Source: Basidiobolus heterosporus B8920 (lineage: Eukaryota > Basidiobolomycota > Basidiobolomycetes > Basidiobolales > Basidiobolaceae). Taken from it: a stretch of DNA of 18,493 bases. Position 1 is the stretch's first letter, and each line of letters opens with the position of its first letter. The stretch is from positions 1 to 18,493 of the forward strand of contig JNET01033502.1 of assembly GCA_000697455.1 (NCBI GenBank), read 5' to 3'. The notes below the pieces were generated by a model. That model was not told the origin of the DNA and made no database searches. It was given only the letters and a program-made list of their open reading frames with translations. A program made the position numbers and the translations under genes. This document shows positions 8,942 through 17,480 of this stretch, in pieces.

Positions 8942-10315
8942 TTAACAAAACTAGACAAAATGTTAGTATTTGGTGGGGATAATAAGTACCAGACGAATGC
9001 TTACCTTCCACTTGTTTTCACAAATTGTGCAAGTGACGAACGTTGTCATCGGTTCATCAGCGGATCTGGTTTGCATCTGGAAGTAGGTACATTTTCTGCC
9101 ACCACATTTGCCACACTTGAAGGCGTCCGTTTCAGCCGCAGTGGGACCAGCACCACGAGCTTTGAATAAATTCTCTTCTTGGATAGCACGATCTTGCGCC
9201 TTTCTTTCTTCCGAAGCCATATCTGCCACAGACATGGTGCATAATCTCTCGACCGAGATTTCCCCAGCTAACACACCGGCTCTGAGGCTTGGATTGTTAC
9301 GAGCCTTGAGATTCAAGTAAAGAGACCTCATCTTTGCTTTGTATTTGGAATCGACTGCCTCGAAATCACCAAATACATTCTTTTCGATTTTGCTGGCTTT
9401 TACACTAATAATTTCTGAGTCTACCAAGGGAGTTGTGTGTGAGTATTCCAAAATCTGGTGATATGTTAGTCCATGGATCGATGATTACCTACGTCACTGT
9501 TGGTCGCAAGTGCAGCATAAATCATCTCAGCGCACCTATCTCTAGCTTTGTTTCCAGTAGATTTAAGCGTAACCCTATCTGATGCCACTGTTCTCTCTTT
9601 ATCTTCCTTGGGCACGCTTTTGATTGCACTTTTGGCTACTGGAGCGGGGGTAGCAGATTTGGCGGTAACTACAAAGAATAGAACGCCAGTCAATACTGGT
9701 CAGCACGTAAGCGATAAGAAATAGCTTACTTCTTGGTTGCTCTTCCATCGGTTTCTTGTGAGTAGGCGAACCGGTTCTAGTAGGCTTCTCTTGCTTGTCA
9801 TTATTTACAACATCGCTCTTCCACTTTTTAACAACTTCTTTTGCCATTTTGGCTACCTCGACGTTTGGATTACTTCTTAGCTTTCCAACAAATAAGCCGA
9901 CTCCTGTTTTCTATGACAAGAGGAAGCCGGGGGAAAATAAGGTGAAATATTCTATAGGATAGCGGAGGGGAAAGGGCAGTACCTTCAAAAGTTCTTCAGT
10001 TGCAGGGATCTTCTTAAGGTTATTTAAAACATCGACAGCAACCTTGACAAGTCATAAGACAGAGCATCGTTAGCGTGTTACTATGGATCCATTAAAAAAT
10101 AGATCCTTTTCCGTTACTATTACTCGAGCAACTTTACTCAGTTACTCCTTCGCGTACTTAAGTATTATGAAACTACAAGAAGTGACATGCTATTACAAGT
10201 GCACGAAACCCTAGGAATAACAAGGCATCTACTTCTAACTCACCGAAAACTTGGATAATTCCATGGCCTTTCTCAAGTCGGTCTTTAGTTCGGAAACGTT
10301 GTCAAGTAAGCTCAT
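8942..10315 (-). CDS. DST1: Transcription elongation factor S-II (TFIIS)
   Basis: Six exons: 10244-10315, 9983-10042, 9730-9910, 9493-9668, 9005-9454 and 8942-8950. They give 315 residues (yeast Dst1 has 309). TFIIS rescues backtracked RNA polymerase II by stimulating transcript cleavage. The N-terminal LW domain is read across exons 1-3 (VLNNLKKIPATEELLKKTG, then GVGLFVGKLRSNPNVEVAKM and KEVVKKW). A basic, Pro/Thr/Ser-rich linker follows, then the polymerase-binding central domain (KARDRCAEMIYAALATNSD onward). The C-terminal zinc ribbon has CGKC and CTIC, with the acidic catalytic loop TRSADEPMTTF. The final residues WK|FC* are split by a 54-nt intron, leaving a 9-nt coding tail. Introns are 201, 72, 61, 38 and 54 nt. 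The 38-nt intron (9455-9492) is unusually short but phase-correct, with a CTAAC branch-like motif. A pyrimidine tract on the transcribed sense strand lies upstream. Confidence 0.94.
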
Positions 10316-10354
10316 GACTTCTACTATAAGAAACAACAACTAACTGTACGCGTT

Positions 10355-10386
10355 AAGGAAAGGAAGGGGAGGGGAGGGAAAGGAAA
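10355..10386 (-). promoter_or_regulatory. Pyrimidine-rich promoter tract of the TFIIS gene
   Basis: The plus strand is an unbroken purine run of about 30 nt with GGGG blocks. Read on the minus strand it is a C/T tract 40-70 nt upstream of the TFIIS ATG, the usual look of a fungal TATA-less transcription start. Only three G-runs are close together, so it misses the standard quadruplex pattern. Confidence 0.45.
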
Positions 10387-10555
10387 TGGAACGGGGAATA
10401 GGTTTATAAAGGATACGAAATATATATATCAGAGATGAATTAATATGGAAGTTGATGGACAGATTATAGTATAGGTTAACACCAATTTATTTAATGATCT
10501 CAGAGAAGTTCAGTTTGCCGTTGCTCACGACAGACACGAGATAGGGTGAAGAAAG

Positions 10556-10561
10556 TTTATT
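10556..10561 (-). terminator. Poly(A) signal of the eL38 gene
   Basis: AATAAA on the minus strand only 15 nt after the stop codon at 10576-10578. This suggests a very short 3' UTR, as is common for ribosomal protein genes. Confidence 0.5.
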
Positions 10562-10575
10562 CAAAGTAGCAGAGC

Positions 10576-10947
10576 TTAGATCTCGGCGACAGTGAGGGAA
10601 GGAGGAAGGGATTGCTTGAGCTTCTCGGCCTTGTCAAGGTCAGCAACAACAAGAGTGTAAAGATACTTGGAGCATCTGATCTTGAACTTGACTTCAGCAC
10701 CGTTCTTCTTAATACGGGCGGACTTGGCGTCCTTACGGCGAGCGATTTCAAGGAAGTTCTTGATGTCTTGGACTTGCTTAGGCTGTTGAAAGAAAAAGAC
10801 TGAGTTAACAATGTGTCGCAACTATCGTGTTGTTGGGGTATCAATCAAGTAAACATAATCCATCCATCCGTAGTCACCGATGGAAGCAGAGGTTTGGGCT
10901 TGGGCTTGACAAACATGAATCTTAGTGCTTATGAAAATGCTAACCAT
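10576..10947 (-). CDS. RPL38: 60S ribosomal protein eL38
   Basis: Small basic protein of the large ribosomal subunit, 69 residues (human eL38 has 70). The coding sequence is split right after the initiator codon: exon 1 contributes only ATG (10945-10947), then a 162-nt intron (10783-10944, GTTAGC...CAG), then exon 2 at 10576-10782. The exon 2 product starts [20 protein letters not shown] and includes [17 protein letters not shown] and [13 protein letters not shown], which match the family along its whole length. A first intron at or next to the ATG is common in ribosomal protein genes and may support transcription. Without this exon no Met is available at the correct N-terminus. It lies upstream of TFIIS on the same strand, and a telomere-like motif lies about 375 nt upstream of the start. 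Confidence 0.95.
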
Positions 10948-11213
10948 ATTGAAGAACCGCCAAATAGGTCGATATGTCGAAAGAGAGAGCGTCTTTGCTG
11001 TTTGTTCTCAACTTTTATTGTTCCTTGTGTCCCTTTCTTATGATTCGTCTATCTTACTGGATTTGTCTACCAGTGTAGCCAATTATATCCATCTATGATC
11101 AGGATTTTTTACCGGGGAATTGACTGATTTCTCGAGAATTTACCCACCAACTTACCCATCGATTGACCGACATAGCGCGGATCATAAGAATCTAAGTGAT
11201 TTGTCTAGGAATG

Positions 11214-11219
11214 TTTATT
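11214..11219 (-). terminator. Poly(A) signal of the LYAR-type gene
   Basis: AATAAA on the minus strand about 150 nt after the stop codon at 11370-11372. If used, the LYAR 3' UTR would carry the complement of the telomere-like motif. Confidence 0.4.
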
Positions 11220-11320
11220 GTTTATAATAAGGATATTGTCATCTATGGTAGATCGTGTAGTAGATGTCTGGAAAATTGTCAATACATCATTAAAAGGGCA
11301 TATGTATTATGGTATGGCTA

Positions 11321-11340
11321 GGGTCAGGGTTAGGGTTGGG
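11321..11340 (+). promoter_or_regulatory. Interstitial telomere-like motif / predicted DNA G-quadruplex
   Basis: GGGTCAGGGTTAGGGTTGGG has four GGG runs with loops of 3, 3 and 2, and contains AGGGTTAGGG, the canonical fungal telomere unit. Its complement includes AACCCTAACCC, a telobox. Teloboxes are known regulatory elements of ribosomal protein and ribosome biogenesis genes in several eukaryotes. It sits between eL38 and LYAR. Regulatory use is inferred. Confidence 0.5.
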
Positions 11341-11369
11341 ACTGGAATTGGAGTATATGTACTATGGGT

Positions 11370-12123
11370 TTACTTTAGGAGAATGGAACCATCCTTCGCT
11401 GACACAACAAGCTATATAAATAAACAAGGGCGACATTAGTGGTGTGATGATTGTTACAACGAGCGTTGTTCAACTTACGTATTCTTCGAATTTCTCTGAA
11501 AGCTCGCTTTTGTCCAATTTACACTCAGGGTGTTTGCTGAATTTCTTGACTACCTTTTTACGAAGAGCTTTGAGAGACAGATCGTTCTCCTTTGAGAGAA
11601 CGCTGTGAATGGCCAGTTTGATGGTCTTAGAGAAATCGCCGTCGAGTTTCTTCTCATCCCATTGATCCTCAACACTAGAACTCTTTTTGACTTTCTTACT
11701 GGGGGTTTCTTTTTCCTTCTTTTCTTCCTTACGCTTTTTAGGTGTTTCGACTGGTGTTTCTTTTTTGGCCTCGGTCACCTTCTTGAGATCGGCTACGATG
11801 GTAGCTGGTTGGGCAGTGGGCTTAGGGGTGGCGTTTTGCTTTGGTGTCTGTTGCTTGTTAGCACCCTTCTTGCCCTTGTATAGTCCTTTTTCATATTTCT
11901 CAGCTTCACTGATACAAGAAGTATGTTGACGGTACTCGGTCCCTTGGAAGGACACGTAGCAATCGATACAAGAGTACGAAGCGTAAGGGCAGCGGTTGAA
12001 GTGAGAGTCAAGCTTGTTTTTCTTTAAGGTTTCCTGGCAGGTATCACAAACTGGGCAGTTTCGTTAGCTTGAGTCAGTTGAAGAAGACATGTACTGGACA
12101 TATTACTTACCAAAAGAGACCAT
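11370..12123 (-). CDS. LYAR: LYAR-type C2HC zinc-finger nucleolar protein
   Basis: Three exons (12111-12123, 11479-12050, 11370-11411) encode 208 residues; introns of 60 and 67 nt. The N-terminus MVSFVCDTCQETLKKNKLDS followed by HFNRCPYASYSCIDCYVSF and RQHTSCISEAEKYEKGLYKG matches the paired LYAR zinc fingers, with CxxC, HxxxC and CxxC spacing and a later HTSC. The middle (about residues 75-140) is Lys/Glu/Pro/Thr-rich and probably disordered with nuclear localisation potential. A C-terminal helical domain (KTIKLAIHSVLSKEN onward) ends in FEEY|LVVSAKDGSILLK*. The last 13 residues come from a separate exon behind a strong GTAAGT donor; ignoring that intron would end the protein after FEEYVS. 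In animals and yeasts such proteins act in nucleolar rRNA processing and ribosome assembly. It is divergent with MAP1, 371 nt between starts. Confidence 0.9.
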
Positions 12124-12494
12124 TTTTGACACGAATTCAAAAAGAAAGAACAGTAGGCAATTGACTTTACTAACAGGTTTACATATATATGTGATTTACA
12201 TTGGTTACATTAACCGATCCACCAGGTACCTTTTTTTTCCGTTCTATATTTCATTTTTTTTCAATTGCCGTTCCACTCCGTATATTTCCAAAATTCCAAA
12301 ATTCCAAAATTCACCATTAGCTTAGTGTGCATAAAATAAGATTAACCCAACTCAATAAATAAGTAATCATCAACGCAACATTCAGCGATGTTTTTTTTCA
12401 ACATTAAGCGGCCCAAGATGGTTTAATTTATCATTCGACAAGCGAACCCCCTCTTTTTCAAGTACCATTGCTTCCTAAATATTCTCTCATAGTC
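12124..12494. promoter_or_regulatory. Shared divergent promoter of LYAR and MAP1 genes
   Basis: 371 nt between the two start codons. It is very T-rich on the plus strand (T8 runs near 12249 and 12390), has no convincing TATA box and contains a TTCCAAAA tandem repeat. Homopolymer T/A tracts that exclude nucleosomes are typical of fungal growth-gene promoters. Joint control of the two genes is an inference. Confidence 0.5.
12286..12312. repeat. TTCCAAAA tandem repeat, 3.4 copies
   Basis: Three perfect copies of the 8-mer TTCCAAAA plus TTC, inside the divergent LYAR/MAP1 promoter. Confidence 0.85.
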
Positions 12495-14256
12495 ATGGCT
12501 ACTGCTGGAAAACTCTGTCAAGGCATCGATTGCCAAAAGCCTGCCAAGCTTCAATGCCCTACCTGTCTTAAACTCAACATTGAGGATTCTTTCTTTTGCT
12601 CCCAAGAATGCTTTAAGAAGAACTGGCCAATCCACAAGGCAGTCCATAAGAATGCTCTCCAAGGTATTGAATATATTTTGTTTCAAAGATCCTCCTTCCC
12701 CCTGAACTGACCATTTTTTTCTAGCTGAAACTACCAATCCTTGGCCTGGTCACCAATATACTGGCAAATTGAGACCGCATTACCCTTTAACACCCAAGCG
12801 CGAGGTCCCTGAACACATCCAACGACCAGATTATGCTGATAGAGTAGATGGTATGCTATGAGAATGTATTTAGCTTGATGAACAGCGTCTAAACACGTCC
12901 ATCCTAGGCGCTCCCGGATATGGTCCTGGTGGCTGGGCTTCAACTAAGATTGCCCCTCTTACTGATCCGGCCGATATCGAGGGCATGAGAACCGTATGCA
13001 GAGTAAGTATTTCCGTAGTGCTCAACTTTCTTGACTATTCTTACTAACTTCGGTACTTGGCGCGAAGCTTGCTCGTGAGGTATTAGATATCGCTGGTAGA
13101 GCTGTCAGACCAGGCATCACTACGGATGAGATCGGTGCGTACGGTACATTGGTCGTTGTTGTCACGCATGCTAACAATATTTTATCAATTCAATAGACAA
13201 AATCGTTCATGAAGCATGTATCGAGCGCAACTCATACCCCTCCCCATTGAACTACCACAGATTCCCTAAATCTTGCTGCACGTGAGTATTCACTTGCTTA
13301 CTTTTTGAAAGCAAATCTTTTTACTGATAATTCATGGTCATTAGTTCCATCAATGAAGTTATTTGTCACGGGATTCCCGATCGTCGCCCCTTAGAAGACG
13401 GAGATATCATCAACATCGATGTCACTCTTTACCACAATGGCTTCCACGGTGACTTGAACGAGACCTATTTCGTTGGCAATGTCGACGAGAAGGGCCAGAA
13501 ACTTGTCAAAGTTACCATGGAATGCTTGGAGAAGGCCATCGCCATCTGTTTGTAGACGTTTACTCACAAATACCATTTGAACCACCACTGAACTGGACCG
13601 TTTCTTTCCTTAGCCAAGCCCGGTACCCTCTATCGTGACCTTGGTGCGGTGATTGACAAGCATGCTAGAAGCAACGGATTCTCGGTCGTCAGAACTTACT
13701 GCGGTCACGGCATCAACAAGTAAGTGTCCGACGATAAATCACACTTCATGCGTGCGTGTGTGTGTAGATTCTAAACATCTCTTCTTTACTCAGGTTCTTC
13801 CATTGTGCACCCAATGTTCCACATTATGCTAGTGAGTTTGCACGATTCTTTCTATCTTTTATGGTCCAGAGGAGCTAACCGTTTTTATAGAAAATAAGGC
13901 AGTTGGTGTCATGAAGCCTGGCCATACATTCACCATTGAGCCCATGATCTCAGAAGGTAATGTTGAATACATATTCCATAGATCACGGAATGTTTATCGT
14001 AACCCTTTATCTTCCATTTGTTAGGCGTATGGCAAGACGAGCAATGGCCTGATGAGTGGACCGCCGTTACCGCCGATGGAAAGCGTTCAGCCCAGTTCGA
14101 ACAGACTTTACTCATCACGGAGACTGGGTGTGAGATCTTGTAAGTTAGCTTTTATGCAGTATGTACTCAGGTCCAGCATTGACAAATCTTAATCATGAAT
14201 CTAGGACTCGTCGCTTACCCGACTCCCCTTTCTCTGTTCCGAGCACCCTTCAATGA
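12495..14256 (+). CDS. MAP1: Methionine aminopeptidase 1
   Basis: Eleven exons: 12495-12663, 12725-12850, 12908-13002, 13068-13134, 13197-13281, 13345-13547, 13614-13719, 13794-13831, 13891-13956, 14025-14139, 14205-14256. All ten introns are GT-AG, 57-74 nt, and phase-consistent, giving 373 residues (yeast Map1 has 387). The enzyme removes the initiator Met from nascent chains at the ribosome. The N-terminus has the MAP1-specific zinc fingers ([17 protein letters not shown], then [19 protein letters not shown]) thought to bind ribosomes. The pita-bread catalytic domain keeps every metal ligand: Asp206, Asp217, His287, Glu313 and Glu344, plus the substrate-side His189 (ICHGIPD). The end TLQ* follows the short exon 11. 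The neighbours LYAR and eL38 are also translation-related. Exon 8 (38 nt) is the smallest internal exon. The start at 12495 is the first ATG of the conserved frame. Confidence 0.96.
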
Positions 14257-14325
14257 CCATGATTTTCCATTGATTTATCCCCCCAGTGAAGGATCATCCA
14301 TTAATACCTTGATTAGGAAGGAATC

Positions 14326-14331
14326 AATAAA
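14326..14331 (+). terminator. Poly(A) signal of MAP1
   Basis: AATAAA 70 nt after the stop codon at 14254-14256. Confidence 0.5.
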
Positions 14332-14814
14332 CGAGAAAGCATAAAAGAAAGCATTTGCTTAACTATTTCTGAATCTAACCACATCCACATATTCCGGTAT
14401 GTGTTTCAAAGGCTCGCAGTAGTGCGGAAGGTCAAAGACCACCCAGCGAAGTCTACGGTCATACCAAATTTCACCGGCTTCAATGGTGGGAAACGAATTA
14501 CTAGTAATGACCGGAGTGAGAATCAGCCACCGTGGAAAAGCCAATTGTTACCCAAGGAGGTTACAGGATATAGGCAAGCTCTATATAGAAATCAATCAAT
14601 TCGGAAATAATTGTGCGAAATCAGGTCTGGAGAGAATGGGAAGTTTCGGAACTCCGTTGCAGACTGAACTTGCAAAATCTAGCTCTAGATAATGAATTAA
14701 CCTAGTTGTGGGGTGGCTGTTACACCGTTTCTTCTCCTATCGTTGATAATCATTTTGATTGAACCGGCGGTCAAGTTCTCACCCACAAACCAAGTGCAAA
14801 AGCTGGTACAATAG

Positions 14815-14879
14815 ATTGATTTCCATACTATATATTTTTGTGCAATGAATTGATTTCAATACTATATCTTTATTCAATG
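14815..14879. repeat. Imperfect tandem duplication, about 32 nt, two copies
   Basis: Copies at 14815-14847 and 14849-14879 share ATTGATTTC, ATACTATAT and the CAATG end, with a few substitutions and a 2-nt length difference. It lies about 140 nt upstream of the transporter ATG. No function is assigned. Confidence 0.65.
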
Positions 14880-14973
14880 CTATCTCGAGTGGATCTATTG
14901 GGTTATTTGTACAACCAGGATTCATCCATTATAGAGGATTATCAAAACTGATCAAGCCGTGTGACCCCTCGCG

Positions 14974-14981
14974 TATATAAA
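14974..14981 (+). promoter_or_regulatory. TATA box of the first amino acid transporter gene
   Basis: TATATAAA 38-45 nt upstream of the ATG at 15019. It implies a very short 5' UTR and supports the chosen start. Confidence 0.6.
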
Positions 14982-15018
14982 TCACTGCATGAAGCCGAGT
15001 CCTTTGATCATCAGAAAT

Positions 15019-16554
15019 ATGTCTTCCTATCGTTCTAGTTATACTGTACGCTCAAGAACCTCAAGGGTTGGTGAAGGTATCCTTTCTTCATCCCACAGGA
15101 GCAGCACTTTACATCTTCTGGCCAATGCCTTCCCAGAGTAAGTCATTAACAATACATCGTCTAAAAAGACCCACAACTAATTTTATTGCTATGATGATAG
15201 CCCTGAAGACATTGTCGGTGAGAGTTATCTTCGTCCATCGGAATGTACTATGTGCCTTTCTACCTCCTCTCACGATGAATTCATGATACCCGAGACCATC
15301 ATTCCCGATGAAAAGTCTTCTTTACTACAAGACCCACACTGCATTGAACTTATGGATGAGCCAACGAGTACCTTTTCCCAATCTGTATTCAATGCTGTGA
15401 ATGTGTTGATGGGCCTTGCCATTCTATCTTTACCTTACGCGTTTAAAATCACTGGTTGGGTACTTGGCTTGTTCCTTCTATTAGTCTTCTGCCTATTGAC
15501 CCGGTACACAGCCATTTTGCTTCGTAAATGCTTGGATCTGGACCCTGCAATGCTTTCCCTTTCGGATGTTGGTTATGCTGCTTTTGGAAACAAGGGTAGA
15601 ATTGGGATGGCAGTTCTATTGGTGGCTGAACTTTTGGCTACCAGTGTAGCTTTATTAATGGTTCTCGCCGACTCTATTCATGCTTTGTATCCAGGATTAG
15701 ACTTGAACTTACTAAAGGTGGTAGGCATTCTTGTCTTGATTCCTTCAACCTGGGTTCCACTTAGCATCTTAGCATATACTTCCATTATCGGCATCATCTC
15801 AACCATAGCCTTAGTTGTAGTAGTAGTTATCAATGGCCTGTCCACCACAGTCTCGCCCGGTTCCCTTCTTGTTCCTGCCCCGACAAACCTCTGGCCAACT
15901 ATGCCAATGGCCATCCCAATCAGCTTCGGTTTGTTGATGGCCGGATTCGCCGGCCATGCAGTGTTTGCCAGTATTTACCGTGATATGAAGTGCCCCGAGA
16001 GATTCCCAGCTGTACTCAAGTACTCTTACGTGATTACCTCCGTCGTTTACGTTGTAATGGCTGGTGGTGGATACCTGATGTTTGGCAACTCCATCCAACA
16101 TGAGATCATCGTCAACTTGGTAGACAACCCGCACTACAACCAGCTTCTGACTCGTCTCGTTGTCTGGACCGTTGTTCTCAATCCCATCAGCAAGTTCGGG
16201 CTAACCCTGAACCCAGCCAATTTGATTCTGGAGGTGTTCTTCAGCAACGCGCCGTTCAACCTCAATATCAGAGCCTCGAAGTTCCGGCGGATCATCTTCC
16301 GTACGATGTTATGCCTATTCGTGTGTTTGGTAGCAATCTTGATACCTGGTTTCCACAGAGTCATGGCATTGCTGGGGTCATTTTCATGCTTCACCATATC
16401 GGCCATCTTCCCAATCATATGCCACATCAAATTGTTTGGTAACCGCCTATCTCCAGCACAGAAAACCCTAGACTGGTTCCTTGTGATCTTGTGCAGTATT
16501 CTTGCACTTACCGGAACCATCTGGTCTTTCCTTCCGGAAGAACTTCTTCAATGA
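15019..16554 (+). CDS. AVT1: Avt1-like vacuolar amino acid transporter, copy 1 (AAAP family)
   Basis: Two exons (15019-15137, 15201-16554) with a 63-nt phase-2 intron give 490 residues. AAAP (SLC32/36/38-like) transporters move neutral amino acids; fungal Avt proteins do so across the vacuolar membrane in exchange with protons. A polar N-terminal tail of about 100 residues contains an acidic dileucine motif EKSSLL (Glu77-Leu82). About 11 hydrophobic segments follow, starting with the family hallmark TFSQSVFNAVNVLMG and LAILSLPYAFKITGW, and ending near the C-terminus (WFLVILCSILALTGTIWSFL). The loop FASIYRDMKCPERFP matches the Avt1 HSVFPNIYRDM region. The start MSSYRSSYTVRSR is shared in form with the paralog downstream. 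Stretches 15685-15758 and 15844-16029 are identical in nucleotide sequence to that paralog. Assignment to Avt1 rather than another Avt is moderate. Confidence 0.92.
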
Positions 16555-17480
16555 CCACTAACCTCGACATACTAATCAACACACTTCTTAACTACCTTGA
16601 TCCTAGTCACTTTTGTTTCATAAGTTTTCGTTGTGGAATACCCTTTCCCTTGTACGTTATTAATTTACCAACTAATATATATATCCATCTACATTTGCCC
16701 ATTTTGATCCATTCACTTCCATTTTTCCCCTCCCCCTTGCATTCCCAGTAAAATCCAACTAATTAAACCAATGATTTCACTCAAACCAGCCAATGGACGG
16801 GCCATCCCCCAACCTTTTTCAGAGCTGATCTATTCCACCCATCAAAGCAGATTTTACGGAACATACTGCAAAGAGTGAATAACATGGAACATTGTAGTAA
16901 TGAGGAAACAACATTCCCTTAGCAGTGAAAACATATCTGCAACATTCGGGTAAAAATCAGGAATATTCCCATGATCATTGGTCACCTAGTTTGGAAACGA
17001 TTTGACTGTATTTGTAACGCACGATATCTTCAGGGGTATTCACATGACACTGAAAATAAGGTTTGGAATGAGCCAACTATTTCCCCATCTCTACATGGCA
17101 CCATTGCTTGCACAATCACTTGTAATCTGGATAGCACCGGATACTTTAGGATAATTTCCACACTAGCATTTTGGTTGAATATCGATTTGGATTTACTGTC
17201 ATTGCTGGGGAACGTGATACGTTTGTATACATATATACCTTATCACGGTTATATTAATTATGAATAATCTTAAAATTAGTTTCGCAATCTTGTGATCTTA
17301 GGTTTAAAAGGGCTTGTAAGGAATCTACTTGCCCAGCGGTTTACCATTTCTCGTGTCTCATATTTCGTTTCGCAAATTACGCGCAAATTACGCTTTTCGA
17401 CGCCTATCGATACTTTTCAATTCTCTTAAAAACCTTCAACTTCTTCATTATCACTTGGCTCTACTATCTAAATATCTCTT
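16555..17480. other. Intergenic region between the two transporter paralogs
   Basis: 926 nt. It is AT-rich with C/T-rich parts after 16700 and before 17480. I see no conserved coding frame, no strong TATA box directly before the second ATG and no repeat matching the promoter of the first copy. The duplication is therefore not visible in flanking sequence. Confidence 0.6.

Larger units (their letters stand above)
10948..11369. other. Intergenic region: eL38 promoter and LYAR 3' flank
   Basis: 421 nt between two minus-strand genes. It holds the LYAR poly(A) signal, a telomere-like G-rich motif and C/T-rich sequence just upstream of eL38. There is no TATA box near eL38. Open frames here (for example 11218-11439 +) are not protein-like. 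Confidence 0.6.
14257..15018. other. Intergenic region between MAP1 and the first amino acid transporter
   Basis: 762 nt. It contains the MAP1 3' UTR and poly(A) signal, a minus-strand frame at 14359-14544 with protein-like composition but no recognisable family, a two-copy AT-rich repeat, and the TATA box of the transporter. Nothing else is supported. Confidence 0.55.

Noticed and set aside
10043-10243. Possible snoRNA or extra exon in the 201-nt first intron of TFIIS (and in the 162-nt eL38 intron)
   Set aside because: No paired C/D or H/ACA boxes are visible, and exons on both sides join in phase with family-like sequence.
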